Shown here: positions 31,844 to 42,200 of the stretch, piece by piece
How positions within the stretch are numbered: the stretch's first letter is position 1
Layout of the letters: each line of letters opens with the position of its first letter
NCBI GenBank assembly: GCA_965178125.1
Contig: OZ237758.1
Location: 124,001 to 188,000 of the forward strand
Origin: Bilabrum cf. latius
Taxonomy: Eukaryota > Bigyra: Bicosoecida > Bigyra > Bicosoecida
DNA: 64,000 nt
Direction: 5' to 3'
Made by a program: the position numbers and the translations under genes
The notes under the pieces: generated by a model
What the model saw: the letters and a program-made list of their open reading frames with translations, nothing else
Database searches by the model: none
Told to the model about the DNA's origin: nothing

Positions 31844-33104
31844 TCAACCCGCAATCGACACGCTACTGAGGCTGGGCACTGACATCCGCAGGTCACCGTT
31901 TATGGCGATGGAGACGTACAGCAAGCAGCCCGCGAAGATGGTCACCAGGTACAGGAATCCGAAAGCGGCGGCCCACCATGCCTTAAGTCCCTCCACCTCG
32001 CCCTTGTGGACCGAGCTGTCCGGGGCATCAGCGCCCATGCAGGTCTCGTACACGCTATACACCAGCAGCGGCACGGCAAAGAAGAGAATAACCGCGTACA
32101 GGGTGCAGAAGATCACGGCTGCCGACCCCCTCTCCCCAATGACCGCTTTTGAGGTGGCGGCACCCGCGGGCCACCCCTCCAACACGTTGATGTCGATGAG
32201 CTCCGCCTGCGTGCCGATGATAAGAAGCTCCATACTCGAGGCGAAGAGGCTGAAGCCTTGCTTGTACACCCATGCGCCACCCTTGTCGTTGCTCCGATTG
32301 GCGGCCGCCTCGAGCGAGTAGCTCAGTGCTTCGATGTGCAGCATGAGGATGGGGGCAGCGAGGGTGGCCATGAGGCAGATGAAGTGGATGGAGGACACTA
32401 AAATGCTGGGGAAGCGGGGCAGCACTGCGGCGATGCCACCCTCTCCCACGCGCTATAGCCTCCCCACGAAGGTGGGCGGCAGATCCTGCTCCGGCGTGCC
32501 ACCGTGCTCGCGGGCAGGCCGGCCCTCTCGGTAGCCCACTCCCTGGCCGCATTCTGCCACTCCACCGACACGCACTCGGAGGAAACCACCTGTAGAATAC
32601 GGAGGAGGGAGGGGGACCACTAAGGGAAAGTTACGACGCCTTCCGACAGTCGCGCTCCGGAACCGCCCGGCAAAGAAGGAAGAGAGGGGACCGATCCCGC
32701 TGTGGTATTCACCCGCGTGACCGTGTGCCCACGGCTGCCTTTGCCGGCATCAAACTCGACTAGCTCCCAGCAATACACCAATGAACCAACATCACCGAGG
32801 AAGCACGGATCCCCTCCTGACATTTTCTTCGTCACGAACTCTAGCACCATGCGCGCCGGCGGATCAACCGGTTGGGTCCCGTTCTTGCGCGAGAATAATC
32901 CTGGCTAGAGCTGCAGACCGGAAAGACGAACTCGAACGTATCAGACTAGCTTCGTTGCTGCTATTCATGCTCCGGTAGAGACCCTACAATATCGGTGCGT
33001 GGTACAGAGCCGACGGTGTACACCTGGTCGCGAGGTATCGACGCCAGCTGAACAGCGTCCGATCCAATCAAAGAGACGACGGACCACATGGCCGCCACTG
33101 CCAT
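31844..33104 (-). CDS. Unrecognised membrane protein with signal peptide and four C-terminal TM segments (model uncertain)
   Basis: Probable exons complement(33024..33104, 32713..32910, 32589..31844). Exon 1 encodes a signal-like MAVAAMWSVVSLIGSDAVQL. Exon 2 begins LQPGLFSRKN (TAG 32905 as Gln) and contains MVLEFVTKKMSGGDPCFLGD and SLVYCWELVEF. Exon 3 has a second TAG (32453) and four hydrophobic segments (ILVSSIHFICLMATLAAPIL; the ELLIIGTQ region; FCTLYAVILFFAVPLLVY; AFGFLYLVTIFAGCLLYV), then TGA. Exon 3 starts in phase 0 with VVSSECVSVEWQNAAREW, but the TM part is in another frame, so either a splice site is misplaced (an alternative acceptor at 32543 restores frame) or a base is missing. 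I do not recognise the family. Confidence 0.5.
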
Positions 33105-33711
33105 TACCGATTTTAAAGTAACACTAAATGCGGTAAAACAAGGCAAGCGGCAATTCGTTGAATCGATCAGAATGTCGTCCAGCTCAAGCTAGGGTTAGGT
33201 AGGGTTAGGTAGGGGCCTAAATGGGCGCTACTCCGAGTCGCTGGCACCTGGGTCTAGGCCTAGGCCTACATCTAGTCTAGCCTAGTGCGGTCGTGACATA
33301 CAGGTTGTGAGGAGCACAATTCGCCGAGAGCCGCGCCTAGGCTTAGAATGCATGCAGGGTGCTGCTTCTAGAGTCGACAACACAAACCATTGCTGGAGGC
33401 TGCCTGAATCGAGTGTGGGAGTAGCACGCTTGTATCAGGTGGGGTCGCAATGCTGTGGCCTAGGCCTAGTCGAAGCTCCGTGGTCGCACCACCATCACGG
33501 TGCAAGCGGCATGGCAGCCTGAGAGCTGGCCACACGCGGCACTGCATGAATAAATGATGATTTTGGCCGCAGTGCCGCGGCATCTCCGTGGTCGGGGAGC
33601 GATCAACACCAGTGTTCGCGGAAGCTTCCGGGCTCCGAGTCAGGAATGGTCCGCATGGATCGGAGCAGATTGCCACCTTGTTCCTGCATCTTGTCATCAC
33701 TTCTAGGTTTA
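33105..33711. other. Intergenic region with telomere-like tract and start of the duplicated block
   Basis: About 600 bases without a supported gene. At 33191-33215 a short AGGGTTAGGT tandem resembles TTAGGG-type telomeric repeat, followed by CCTAGG-rich sequence. From about 33230 the sequence is homologous to ~35940 onwards (shared tracts around TCTAGAGTCGACA, CCGTGGTCGCACCACCATCA and GAATAAATGATGATTTT). It is therefore the 5' flank of the duplicated gene. Indels that are not multiples of three between the copies argue against coding here. Confidence 0.6.
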
Positions 33712-35391
33712 ATGAGCAAAGCAAGGCAGAAGGTAAGTGCAAATTTATGGTGGTTGGACGGGTCTTGCGGGGACATGCCCCATTTGAAGGCGTGTTAGGC
33801 GTAGACACAACGACAGCTGATTCTTGGTAGCATTTCAAGTTTGGTAGCTGATCTCACCGTTTACCTCTCCCTTACCATGGCGGCAAATTTGCGCGCAGAT
33901 CATACATTAGCGCCAGCTCGTTAGCGCTGTGCTCGAGAAAGTGGCTGATATGATGCATCCATCGGGCGCTCTCGATGCGGGCATGCGATCCAAGTTGGAC
34001 CGCCTCAAGTTCATAGATTACCACATCGGAAGAATGATGCATGCCGATTTCAGAGATGCAGACTACTTTAAGCTCATGCAGAAGCCGAGCTACCGAAAGG
34101 ATGAATCACCAATGCTATGGAATCAAGCGATTGAAGAGGCAGTAGCAGAATACAACTAACTCAGGCCAGCAGGAGAGAATATTCGCAAGAATACCTTCAC
34201 ATCGGGAATGAAGAGTATTCTTCGCGGTAAGTCGGTGTCCGGACTCTCCGAAAGGGCCCAGTCGGTTCTACAGATGTGGTAGCGCTCGGACGTGCAAGAC
34301 GCTGCTTTCAGGGTAGGTGAAGCCCGAACCAAGGCGAGAACACGCAGAGATGCCAGTGGAGCAGCTCGCCATGCCGCTGCTCCAGCTGGCGGCTAGCAGC
34401 ACGATCGCGCCTAGTGCTCGAGCTCATCGAGCTCATTGGCCCGTCTGGTGCAATCGGACAGGCTGGCCGGCGGTGTGGATCATGGAGATTCAAGGAGGGG
34501 GGCAGGACCAGGTGCTGGTGCTGGTGCTGGTGCTGGTGCTGGTGCTGGTGCTGGTGCTGGTGCTGGTGCTGGTGCTGGTGCTGGTGCTGGTGCTGGTGCT
34601 GGTGCTGGTGCTGGTACTGGTGCTGGTGCTGGTGCTGGTGCTGGTGCTGGTGCTGGTGCTGGTGCTGGTGCTGGTGCTGGTGCTGGTGCTGGTGCTGGTG
34701 CTGGTGCTGGTGCTGGTGCTGGTGCTGGTGCTGGTGCTGGTGCTGGTGCTGGTGCTGTTGCTTGGAGCGAAGCTCAAGGCAATGACCGGAAACCGGTGCC
34801 TTGGAAAATAATTGGTAGACGATTCGGCATGATTCAATGGCAATATCGTCAGTGCAAGAAGGCGGGCAAGACGTAGGGGATGTCTGGGCGGTGCCTGGAG
34901 TTGTCTGTGTCCATGCGAGTTACATCAGTGGCGCTAGAGTCGAAGCTGCAAGTGCTCTACCTGCACGAGAAGAGCAATCTAGGCGGGCTAGTGGCGTTGT
35001 GCACCACTATAAGGGCCCACCAGGAAGCGGATATGATCACTTCGGACGGTGCGCGGTAGGGGTTGTCCCAGCCCTTGCCATTGCACTACCAGCTGCAAGT
35101 CAACGCGGGTCATCGCCAACTGCGCTATCCACCTCCCGTGGCAGCCTGTCGGATGGTACCAGTGACGAGTGCGAGTCCGTGTGCAGCTCCGGGTCTGGCA
35201 GAGGCAGCAGCAGCGAGGCCGCATCGCCGATGTTGCTGGCTGCAAGCAGTGCAGGCGTGGCCGCCGCCATTTCCTCCTTGGGGCAGGCAGGGGGCATCGG
35301 TCGCGTGAGGCCTCGGCCAGAGCTAGAGGGCGCTAGAGATGTGGATCAGCAGAATGCAGGGGTTGAAGCGAAGAGGAGGAGGACTGAATGA
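33712..35391 (+). pseudogene. Decayed tandem copy of the MSKARQK gene
   Basis: Exon 1 is 33712..33732 (MSKARQK|GTAAGT) and exon 2 starts at 33899. It parallels the intact copy at 36402 through KVADMM, MMHADFRDADY and NQAIEEAVAEYN. At 34157 it has TAA where the other copy has CAA. The frame then continues as homologous sequence (LRPAGENIRKNTFTSG) through a (GGTGCT)41 tract. Between ~34800 and 34840 the homologous frame changes, and the C-terminal part (GVVCVHASYISGARVEAAS to KRRRTE) lies in another frame ending in TGA. A nonsense change plus a frameshift suggest a pseudogene, and also that UAA is a true stop here. TAG 33908 aligns with TAG, and CAG 33914 with TAG, in the other copy. Confidence 0.7.
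34511..34756 (+). repeat. (GGTGCT)41 hexanucleotide array
   Basis: Forty-one consecutive GGTGCT units with a single GGTACT variant near 34613. The frame encodes alternating Gly-Ala. It replaces the 69-bp array found at the same place in the intact copy. Such arrays are prone to slippage and assembly error. Confidence 0.95.
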
Positions 35392-36401
35392 ATGGCACCA
35401 TGAACACTGGTGGGAGAGTTGGGTCTCTTAATCTGTTGTGGCGGAACCGCTCGTCACACCCCGGATGGTGGTCGGTGGTCAAGTCCGGCTCGTCTATCCA
35501 TCGGGACACTGTCAGACACACTTCAGCAGCACTGACTACAGTTATCGTTCTTTATTGTTTTTGTGTTATTGGCTTAACATTATCATTGAACTATTGTACT
35601 GTCCAATGATCGATAACGCTCTCCCTGTTGCAAGGTGTGAGGCCGGTGCCAGACTTGTTAGCGGCGGCCCGTCGACAGCGTCTGAATTTCGACGTGCAGA
35701 CCCCGTTCGAGAACCTGATCTTGCCCTCCAGGCCTGTCGCATCACCGATGAGCAGGCCCTCAGGAGAGGCCCCAGTAGCCAGCGATGGGATGCATCACAG
35801 CGGGGGCGAGCCAGCTGGTGGGTAGCGCGATGGCATTGTGTGGGGGAGTGCTAAGGTCGCATCGAACCGCAAGGAAGAGGCGGGGTGTGCGGTTGGAGCA
35901 GGTCGACCAGTGACGCCCGCATGTCGGACCATTTGTCGCTGCTCCGAGTCGCTTGCACTGCCTTTGGGGTGTGTGGTGCGGTTCTGTCGTAGATAGATGT
36001 AGGTCGTGGGTAGCACAGTTCGCCGAGCACCGCACCTGAAACGAGAACGCCTGCAGGGTGCTGCTTCTAGAGTCGACAGCATAAAGCATTGCTGGAGACT
36101 GCCTGGATCGAGCGGAGCAGTAGCACGCGTGTGAGGTCGCAATACTGGGGCCTGGTCGAAGCTCCGTGGTCGCACCACCATCACGGTGCAAGCGACACGT
36201 TTGTCTGAATGCTGGCCACTCGCGGCATTGAATGAATAAATGATGATTTTGCCACAGTGCCGCGGCATATCGGTGGGTTGGGAGGCGACTGACACCCGTG
36301 TTCACGGAAGGTTCCAGGCGCCACGAGGAAAGGTCCGCAGGGGCAGGGATCGGAGCAGATTGCCACCTTGCTCCTGCATCTTCTCCCCACTCTTCGGTCC
36401 A
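35392..36401. other. Spacer between duplicated genes
   Basis: About 1 kb without a supported gene. The first ~300 bases are the 3' flank of unit 1, with an AT-rich stretch at 35540-35610. From ~35938 the sequence is the 5' flank of unit 2. Apparent short reading frames on both strands are not conserved in frame between the copies. Confidence 0.55.
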
Positions 36402-38297
36402 ATGAGCAAAGCAAGGCAGAAGGTAAGCAAATACATGGTACACGGACAGTTCTCGTGGGAAATCCTTGGAGAGAACCCCTCTGAGGTTGTGCTAAGCCAC
36501 ATCGACAATTGATTCTTCTTGAGCGCATCTCAAGTTTGGTAGCTGATTTCACAGTTGATTCTTTTCTCACTTTGGCGGAAAATTTGCGCGCAGATCATAA
36601 CTTAGCGCTAGCTTGTTAGTGCTGTGCTCGAGAAAGTGGCTGAGACGATCTGCGCACCGGAGGCAGCAGCGGGTATGCAATTATACCGCCTCAAGTTCAC
36701 AGTTTACCACCTCGGAAGAATGATGCATGCCGATTTCAGAGATGCAGACTACTCGAAGTTCATACAGAAGCCGAATAACCGCAAAGACGAATCGATTCCA
36801 TCAACGTTATGGAATCAAGCGATTGAAGAGGCAGTAGCAGAATACAACCAACTCAGGCCAGCAGGAGAGAATATTCGCAAGAATACCTTCACATCGGGAA
36901 TGAAGAGTATTCTTCGCGGTAAGTCGGTGTCCGGACTCTCCGAAAGGGCCCAGTCGGTTCTGCAGATGTGGTAGCGCTCGGACGTGCAGGACGCCGAAGC
37001 CCGCGTGGGTGAAGCCCGAACCAAGGCGAGAACACGCAGAGATGCCAGTGGAGCAGCTCGCCATGCCGCTGCTCCGGCTGGCGGCTAGCAGCATGATCGC
37101 GCCTAGTGCTCGAGCTCATCGAGCTCATCGGCCCGTCTGGTGCAATCGGACAGGCTGGCCGGCGGTGTGGGTCAGGGAGGCTCGAGGAGGGGGGCAGGAC
37201 CAGGACCAGGGGCTGGTGCTGGTCCTGGTGCTTCAGCCCCTTCCAGTGCGGCGTCATCCGAGCAGCGAGTGTCCATCCCGTGGACCGGCGCTGGTCCCAG
37301 CCAGGCCCCCTCCAGTACGGCGTCATCCGAGCAGCGAGTGTCCATCCCGTGGACCGGCGCTGGTCCCAGCCAGGCCCCCTCCAGTACGGCGTCATCCGAG
37401 CAGCGAGTGTCCATCCCGTGGACCGGCGCTGGTCCCAGCCAGGCCCCCTCCAGTGCGGCGTCATCCGAGCAGCGAGTGTCCATCCCGTGGACCGGCGCTG
37501 GTCCCAGCCAGGCCCCCTCCAGTGCGGCGTCATCCGAGCAGCGAGTGTCCATCCCGTGGACCGGCGCTGGTCCCAGCCAGGCCTCCTCCAGTGCGGCGTC
37601 ATCCGAGCAGCGAGTGTCCATCCCGTGGACCGGCGCTGGTCCCAACCCTGCCCAGGGCGATGACCGGAAACCGGTACCTTGGAGCTTGATTGGGCCGGCA
37701 ATTCAGCACGACGAGATGGCCATATCTTTGGAGCGAGAAGAAGACGAAGGAGAGGAACGAGTAGAAGCAGGTGACTGGTGCCATGGGGACGAGGCGGTGC
37801 CTGGAGTTGTCTGTGTCAAGGCGAGTTACATCAGCAGCGCTAGAGTCGAAGCTGCAAGTGCTCTACCTGCACGAGAAGAGCTGACTTCGCGTACTACAGG
37901 CGATGTGCACCATGGCGTATCAAAAAGCGGGTACGATTTCTTCGAGCGGTGCGGAGAAAGTGTTGCCCCAGCCCTTGCCATTGCACTGCCAGCTGCGGCA
38001 AGGCACGGATCGACGCCGACTGCGCTATCCACCTCCCGTGGCAGCCTGTCGGATGGTACCAGTGACGAGTGCGAGTCCGTGTGCAGCTCCGGGTCTGGCA
38101 GAGGCAGCAGCAGCGAGGCCGCATCGCCGATGTTGCTGGCTGCAAGCAGTGCAGGCGTGGCCGCCGCCATTTCCTCCTTGGGGCAGGCAGGGGGCATCGG
38201 TCGCGTGAGGCCTCGGCCAGAGCTAGAGGGCGCTGGAGGTGTGGATCAGCAGAATGCAGGGGTTGAAGCGAAGAGGAGGAGGAGGAGGACTGAATGA
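36402..38297 (+). CDS. Lineage-specific repeat protein (intact copy of the duplicated gene)
   Basis: Exons 36402..36422 (MSKARQK) and 36594..38297, 574 residues; 171-bp intron, GTAAGC donor, GCGCGCAG acceptor. Five TAGs (36603, 36609, 36972, 37086, 37104) are Gln. The N-terminal ~150 residues look folded and helical (RLKFTVYHLGRMMHADF, LWNQAIEEAVAEYNQLRP, SVSGLSERAQSVLQMW). An Arg/Ala-rich stretch, six 23-residue repeats, an acidic segment (EREEDEGEERVEAGDW), a Ser-rich region (SRGSLSDGTSDECESVC) and a basic KRRRRRTE end follow. It ends in TGA. I do not recognise a family. The basic tail and charged composition suggest a nuclear protein, but that is inference. Confidence 0.65.
37243..37656 (+). 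repeat. 69-bp tandem repeat, six copies
   Basis: Units start at 37243, 37312, 37381, 37450, 37519 and 37588 and encode a 23-residue block containing SSEQRVSIPWTGAGPSQAP. They are nearly identical, with A/G variation at the same position. The array keeps the frame and occupies the place of the hexanucleotide array in the other copy. Confidence 0.95.
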
Positions 38298-39264
38298 ATG
38301 GCACCATGAACACTGGCGGGAGAGATCGAGACTCCAGATCTGTCCCCGCTCGTCACACCCCGTTCAAGCATCGGGACAAGGTCAGACACACACTTCAGCA
38401 GCACCGGCTGCTGCTATCGTTTGCTTTGCATTTTTTGGGCTTAACATTAGCGCTGAACTATTGTACTGTCTAGTGATCGGTAACTCTCTCCTTGTTACAA
38501 GGTGTGGGGCCGGTGCCAGACTTGCTGGAGGCGGCCCGTCGACAGCGCCCCCTTTGGCCACGCGAGAGTGCTGGCAGCAGCTGCACGATCCATGCTGCGG
38601 TTCAAGGAGCGTAGTGGATGATGGATGCAAGACATGAATACACGGGCAAACACCCATACTTCCAGTCTAGCCATCTCGCATGGAAAACGCCCTTCGATGC
38701 TCACTACAACCCATAATGACTGCGTGGGAGGATCGCTGCAGATGGGAGCGACTTGCTCTGCTGGCAGTGCAACATTCAGGTCCTGTGACATCTTCAGGTT
38801 AGTCACTTGCCATGAATCGATTTGTCGGTCGATATCGTCAACTGGCTACAGCACCACAACAAGACTCAAGGACAATCCTGGCTACAGTTGCGACCGCGGC
38901 GGTTGGCGAATATTGAAGAAGAAGAAAATTATAAGAATCCTACAAGGAAAGTATTCGCTCCGATTGAACCGAAGTGGCACTTAGATCTTACAAAAGCCAT
39001 ATCAGAATAGCTTATTTATATCAATTGATAAGGTTTTGTTGAAGCTGCTACGGCACGGGGTTCCTGTTTGATCCGGTAGTAGACCCGAAAGTTTTCTTTC
39101 ATTGTAGCCGTGGGTGAGGCGCTCCGCTGTGCAGATGTGCAGCATTTGAATTGGCACTCGATCAACGTATTCCAAGTAATCGTTTTGTTTCTAGCAGTGC
39201 AGCTTGACTCTGGGCCGTCACGGTTGCTTGTATTCCAATCAAGTTGAATTCTGCGAACGCCATC
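38298..39264. other. Region without a supported gene; one short AT-rich open frame
   Basis: The first ~250 bases are the 3' flank of the duplication. At 38816-39028 a frame of lower GC encodes VDIVNWLQHHNKTQGQSW ... EEEENYKNPTRK ... EPKWHLDLTKAISE, with one TAG at 39008, then TGA. It has no ATG and may be a terminal exon or a decayed fragment. A minus-strand open frame at 39016-39477 overlaps the start of the next plus-strand gene and is not supported. Confidence 0.35.
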
Positions 39265-42200
39265 ATGCCAGCAAGAAGTAAGCCACTCGATGAGTAGGAA
39301 TCTAAACGTGTTCGGGGCTTTTGTCTCAAGTTGGATAACATCCTGACGAACTTTTGTTCTGAGGAGTAGGCGTGCTGGCACCCGTGTCTTAAAAAAATGA
39401 GTCAGGAGGCCCGCAGCCCTGTTAGACGCTTTCTTGATACGTTGAGGGAAGAGTGCGTGGAACTGATGAATGATCAACAGGAGAGGCGCTCTGATTCAAG
39501 ATAGAAGAAGTGGGAGAAAATAATGAACAAAGGCACAAGGGGAAAAGATTATCCGGCTTGCAAGAAAGTGATCGATGTGGCTTGGCAGGATCCCAAACCG
39601 GGCGGTGGCGCGGCTAAAGCGGACGGTGGCGCGGCTAAAGCGGACGGTGGCGCGGCTAAAGCGGACGGTGGCGCGGCTAAAGCGGACGGTGGCGCGGCTA
39701 AAGCGGACGGTGGCGCGGCTAAAGCGGACGGTGGCGCGGCTAAAGCGGACGGTGGCGCGGCTAAAGTGGACGGTGGCGCGGCTAAAGCGGACGGTGGCGC
39801 GGCTAAAGCGGACGGTGGCGAGCCTAAAGTAGCCAAGCACAGCAAGGCCTACACGCAGGCCTTGGGCTACTGCGTGCTGGTATCTTCTACCAACACATCC
39901 GGAGAGTTCTGCACCCCTTGGGCCCTGCTGGCTCGTACAAGGAGGATTATCGAAGCGGCGAGGCAAGAGGGTGCAGGTGGATTCGCAGGCAGGCTAAGCG
40001 AAGTCGAGGCTGGGGTCAAGACAGGCAAGTACCATACGGTAGAGGCCTTCGCCGAGGCCCTCAGGGGAGCGATCGACTCGGGGACCTGGCAAGCCGTTCT
40101 GCCCATGCTGAGGGACTGGCAGAATAGGGCGGGTACCACACTGGACAGGAGCACGCAGACCGGGGCCGAGCTGCTGGGGCCTTCGGCTGCAGCAGGAGCA
40201 GGCGCGGCGGCAGCCTAGCCAGAAGGACAGGACCGCGCTCTAGGAGGCCGCGGCACGGCAGCACGGGCACAGGGACAGGACCGCGCTCTAGGAGGCCGTG
40301 GCACGGCAGCACGGGCACAGGGACAGGACCGCGCTCTAGGAGCTTCAGCCGTTTGTAGGGGGCACCATGATAGGCGAAGTAGTCGCCGACAAGGAGCTGC
40401 ACTTCTATTGCAGCTCAACGATCAACAGCGCGGCAGGGCGAGATGCTTAAGGGTGCCCCCAAAGGAAGAGCAGGCTCAGGCACTGGATGGGGGGGAGCCC
40501 AACCTTCTCATACAAAGCTAGAAAACTAGTAGTCGGTGCAGTAGTGCCAATCGCGGTGCGGGCTTTCCGCGTGGGCAGCGGACTCTGCTGACTGCCGGCA
40601 GCGACATGGACAGCGACATGGACAGCGACATGGACAGCGACATGGTCAGCGATATGGACAGCGACATGGACAGCGACATGGACAGCGACATGGACAGCGA
40701 CATGGACAGCGACATGGCCAGCGACATGGCCAGCGACATGGACAGCGACATGGACAGCGACATGGGCAGCGACATGGACAGCGACATGGCCAGCGACATG
40801 GGCAGCGACATGGGCAGCGACATGGCCAGCGACATGGGCAGCGACATGGGCAGCGACATGGGCAGCGACATGGGCAGCGACATGGGCAGCGATATGGACA
40901 GCGACATGGGCAGGAGCGGCCACATGGTCAAGGCGATTGGTCACGAGAGCAACTGTGTTGTGGAGGCTACAGGAGGCCGGCGCCACGGACCGGAGCGGGA
41001 TGCCGCCGCGTTTGCTGCTGGGCAGGGGCGCCCACGGGATCCGGCGCGTGCGGGTGTCCCATCTGATCGTGACTGTCAGCAACAGCAATGGGTACTGGAG
41101 AGGGGGTGGACTCAGCAGGTTGACGAGGTCTTGCAGAGCTAGATTTTGCCACCACTTGTGGCAGGCTCGTTCTCTCACAGCTATCTCGCCGGGCCTCTAC
41201 GTAGTCTCTACTCCGATGCTCCACCGGTGGAGTAGAACGTGCAAGCAGCTTGGACCCGCGACGCGACTTCCTCTACTGGGGGGGGGCAACCAGCATTCGA
41301 ACAGGGTTAGGGCGCAGCCACAGCCGAGGGGCAGAGACCCAGTTTGGATGTGACACCCACGACCGGTGAGGATGAAGATGAAGATGAAGATGAAGATGAA
41401 GATGAAGACAAACGCCGTACGGTACAGGCCTTCGCCAAGAATCCCGGGAGAGCGATCGACAAGACAGCCCGGCAAGTCGTCCTTCCATTGCTGAGGAATC
41501 GGCAAAATAAGGAGGGTACCACACTGGACCAGAGCATGCCGGCCGAATTGCAGGTACCTTTGACAGCAGCAGCGGCAGCACGGCCACAAGGACAGCGATC
41601 TCAATTGGAGCCGGAGAGTGGGGGAACTCGGCAGGTTGACAAGGTCTTGCAGGGCTGGAATATGCCACCACGTGTGAACGGCTAGACCTCTCACAGCAAT
41701 TTCGCAGTGCATCCACCACTAGAAGGCAAGCACTGGTCCGATGCACCTCGGAAGGAGCAGGATGTGCAAGCAGCTTGGACCGATGACGCGGGCCACAATG
41801 ATGAAGTGGCTTGTCTTCTCGATGGTGGAGGCGCTCGTAGGGCCAGGCGCATGGTGCCCGTCGGTCGTCCGGCGCTGTGGTCCACAATGTAGGGGACCTA
41901 CTCTGGCCGGGGGGACGGTGCGCGGAGCATGGCCGGAAGCAGGGCCGAGTTGGTGGCCTGCAGCATGACAGGAAGTGATGACGGGTCTCGATCCCTTTTG
42001 TTGGATTTAGACACGGAGATAGACGGTAAGGACGCACAGGCCGACTGGCGGTGGGCCACCGGGAGTGCTGACTACGAGGAAGGCGCATCAATAGCCGTAC
42101 CAGCGCAGCTTGGTATCCGGGGGGTATCGAACCTGGGCGCCTCCTCTTCGTCTGCATTCACAGAGCGGTTGGGCGCGGGCAGAGCCGAGGATGTTAGCCA

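Larger units (their letters stand above)
33228..35700 (+). repeat. Tandem segmental duplication, unit 1 (about 2.5 kb)
   Basis: Unit 1 matches unit 2 at about 35938-38560, an offset near 2.7 kb. The match covers 5' flank, exon 1, intron, exon 2 and 3' flank (GAACTATTGTACTGTC and GGCGGCCCGTCGACAGCG occur in both). Divergence is moderate, and the internal tandem repeats differ completely (6-bp units here, 69-bp units in unit 2). No transposase or terminal repeats are seen, so a simple tandem gene duplication is the likeliest origin. Confidence 0.85.
35938..38560 (+). repeat. Tandem segmental duplication, unit 2
   Basis: The second copy of the ~2.5 kb unit described at 33228-35700. It contains the open gene 36402..38297. 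Homology ends near GTCGACAGCGCCC at about 38550. Confidence 0.85.

Noticed and set aside
36240-36401. Upstream in-frame ATG (36240) as start of the duplicated gene
   Set aside because: The two copies differ by indels that are not multiples of three between this ATG and MSKARQK, so the stretch is more likely 5' leader.
33228-38560. Transposable element
   Set aside because: The duplicated units carry no transposase, reverse transcriptase, inverted or long terminal repeats; a gene with conserved exon-intron structure explains them better.
39016-39477. Minus-strand open frame of 153 codons
   Set aside because: It overlaps the 5' part of the plus-strand orphan gene, which continues for 3.5 kb; the minus frame has no recognisable motif.
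34511-40911. CRISPR-like arrays
   Set aside because: The repeats are direct tandem coding repeats without unique spacers, in a eukaryotic gene context.
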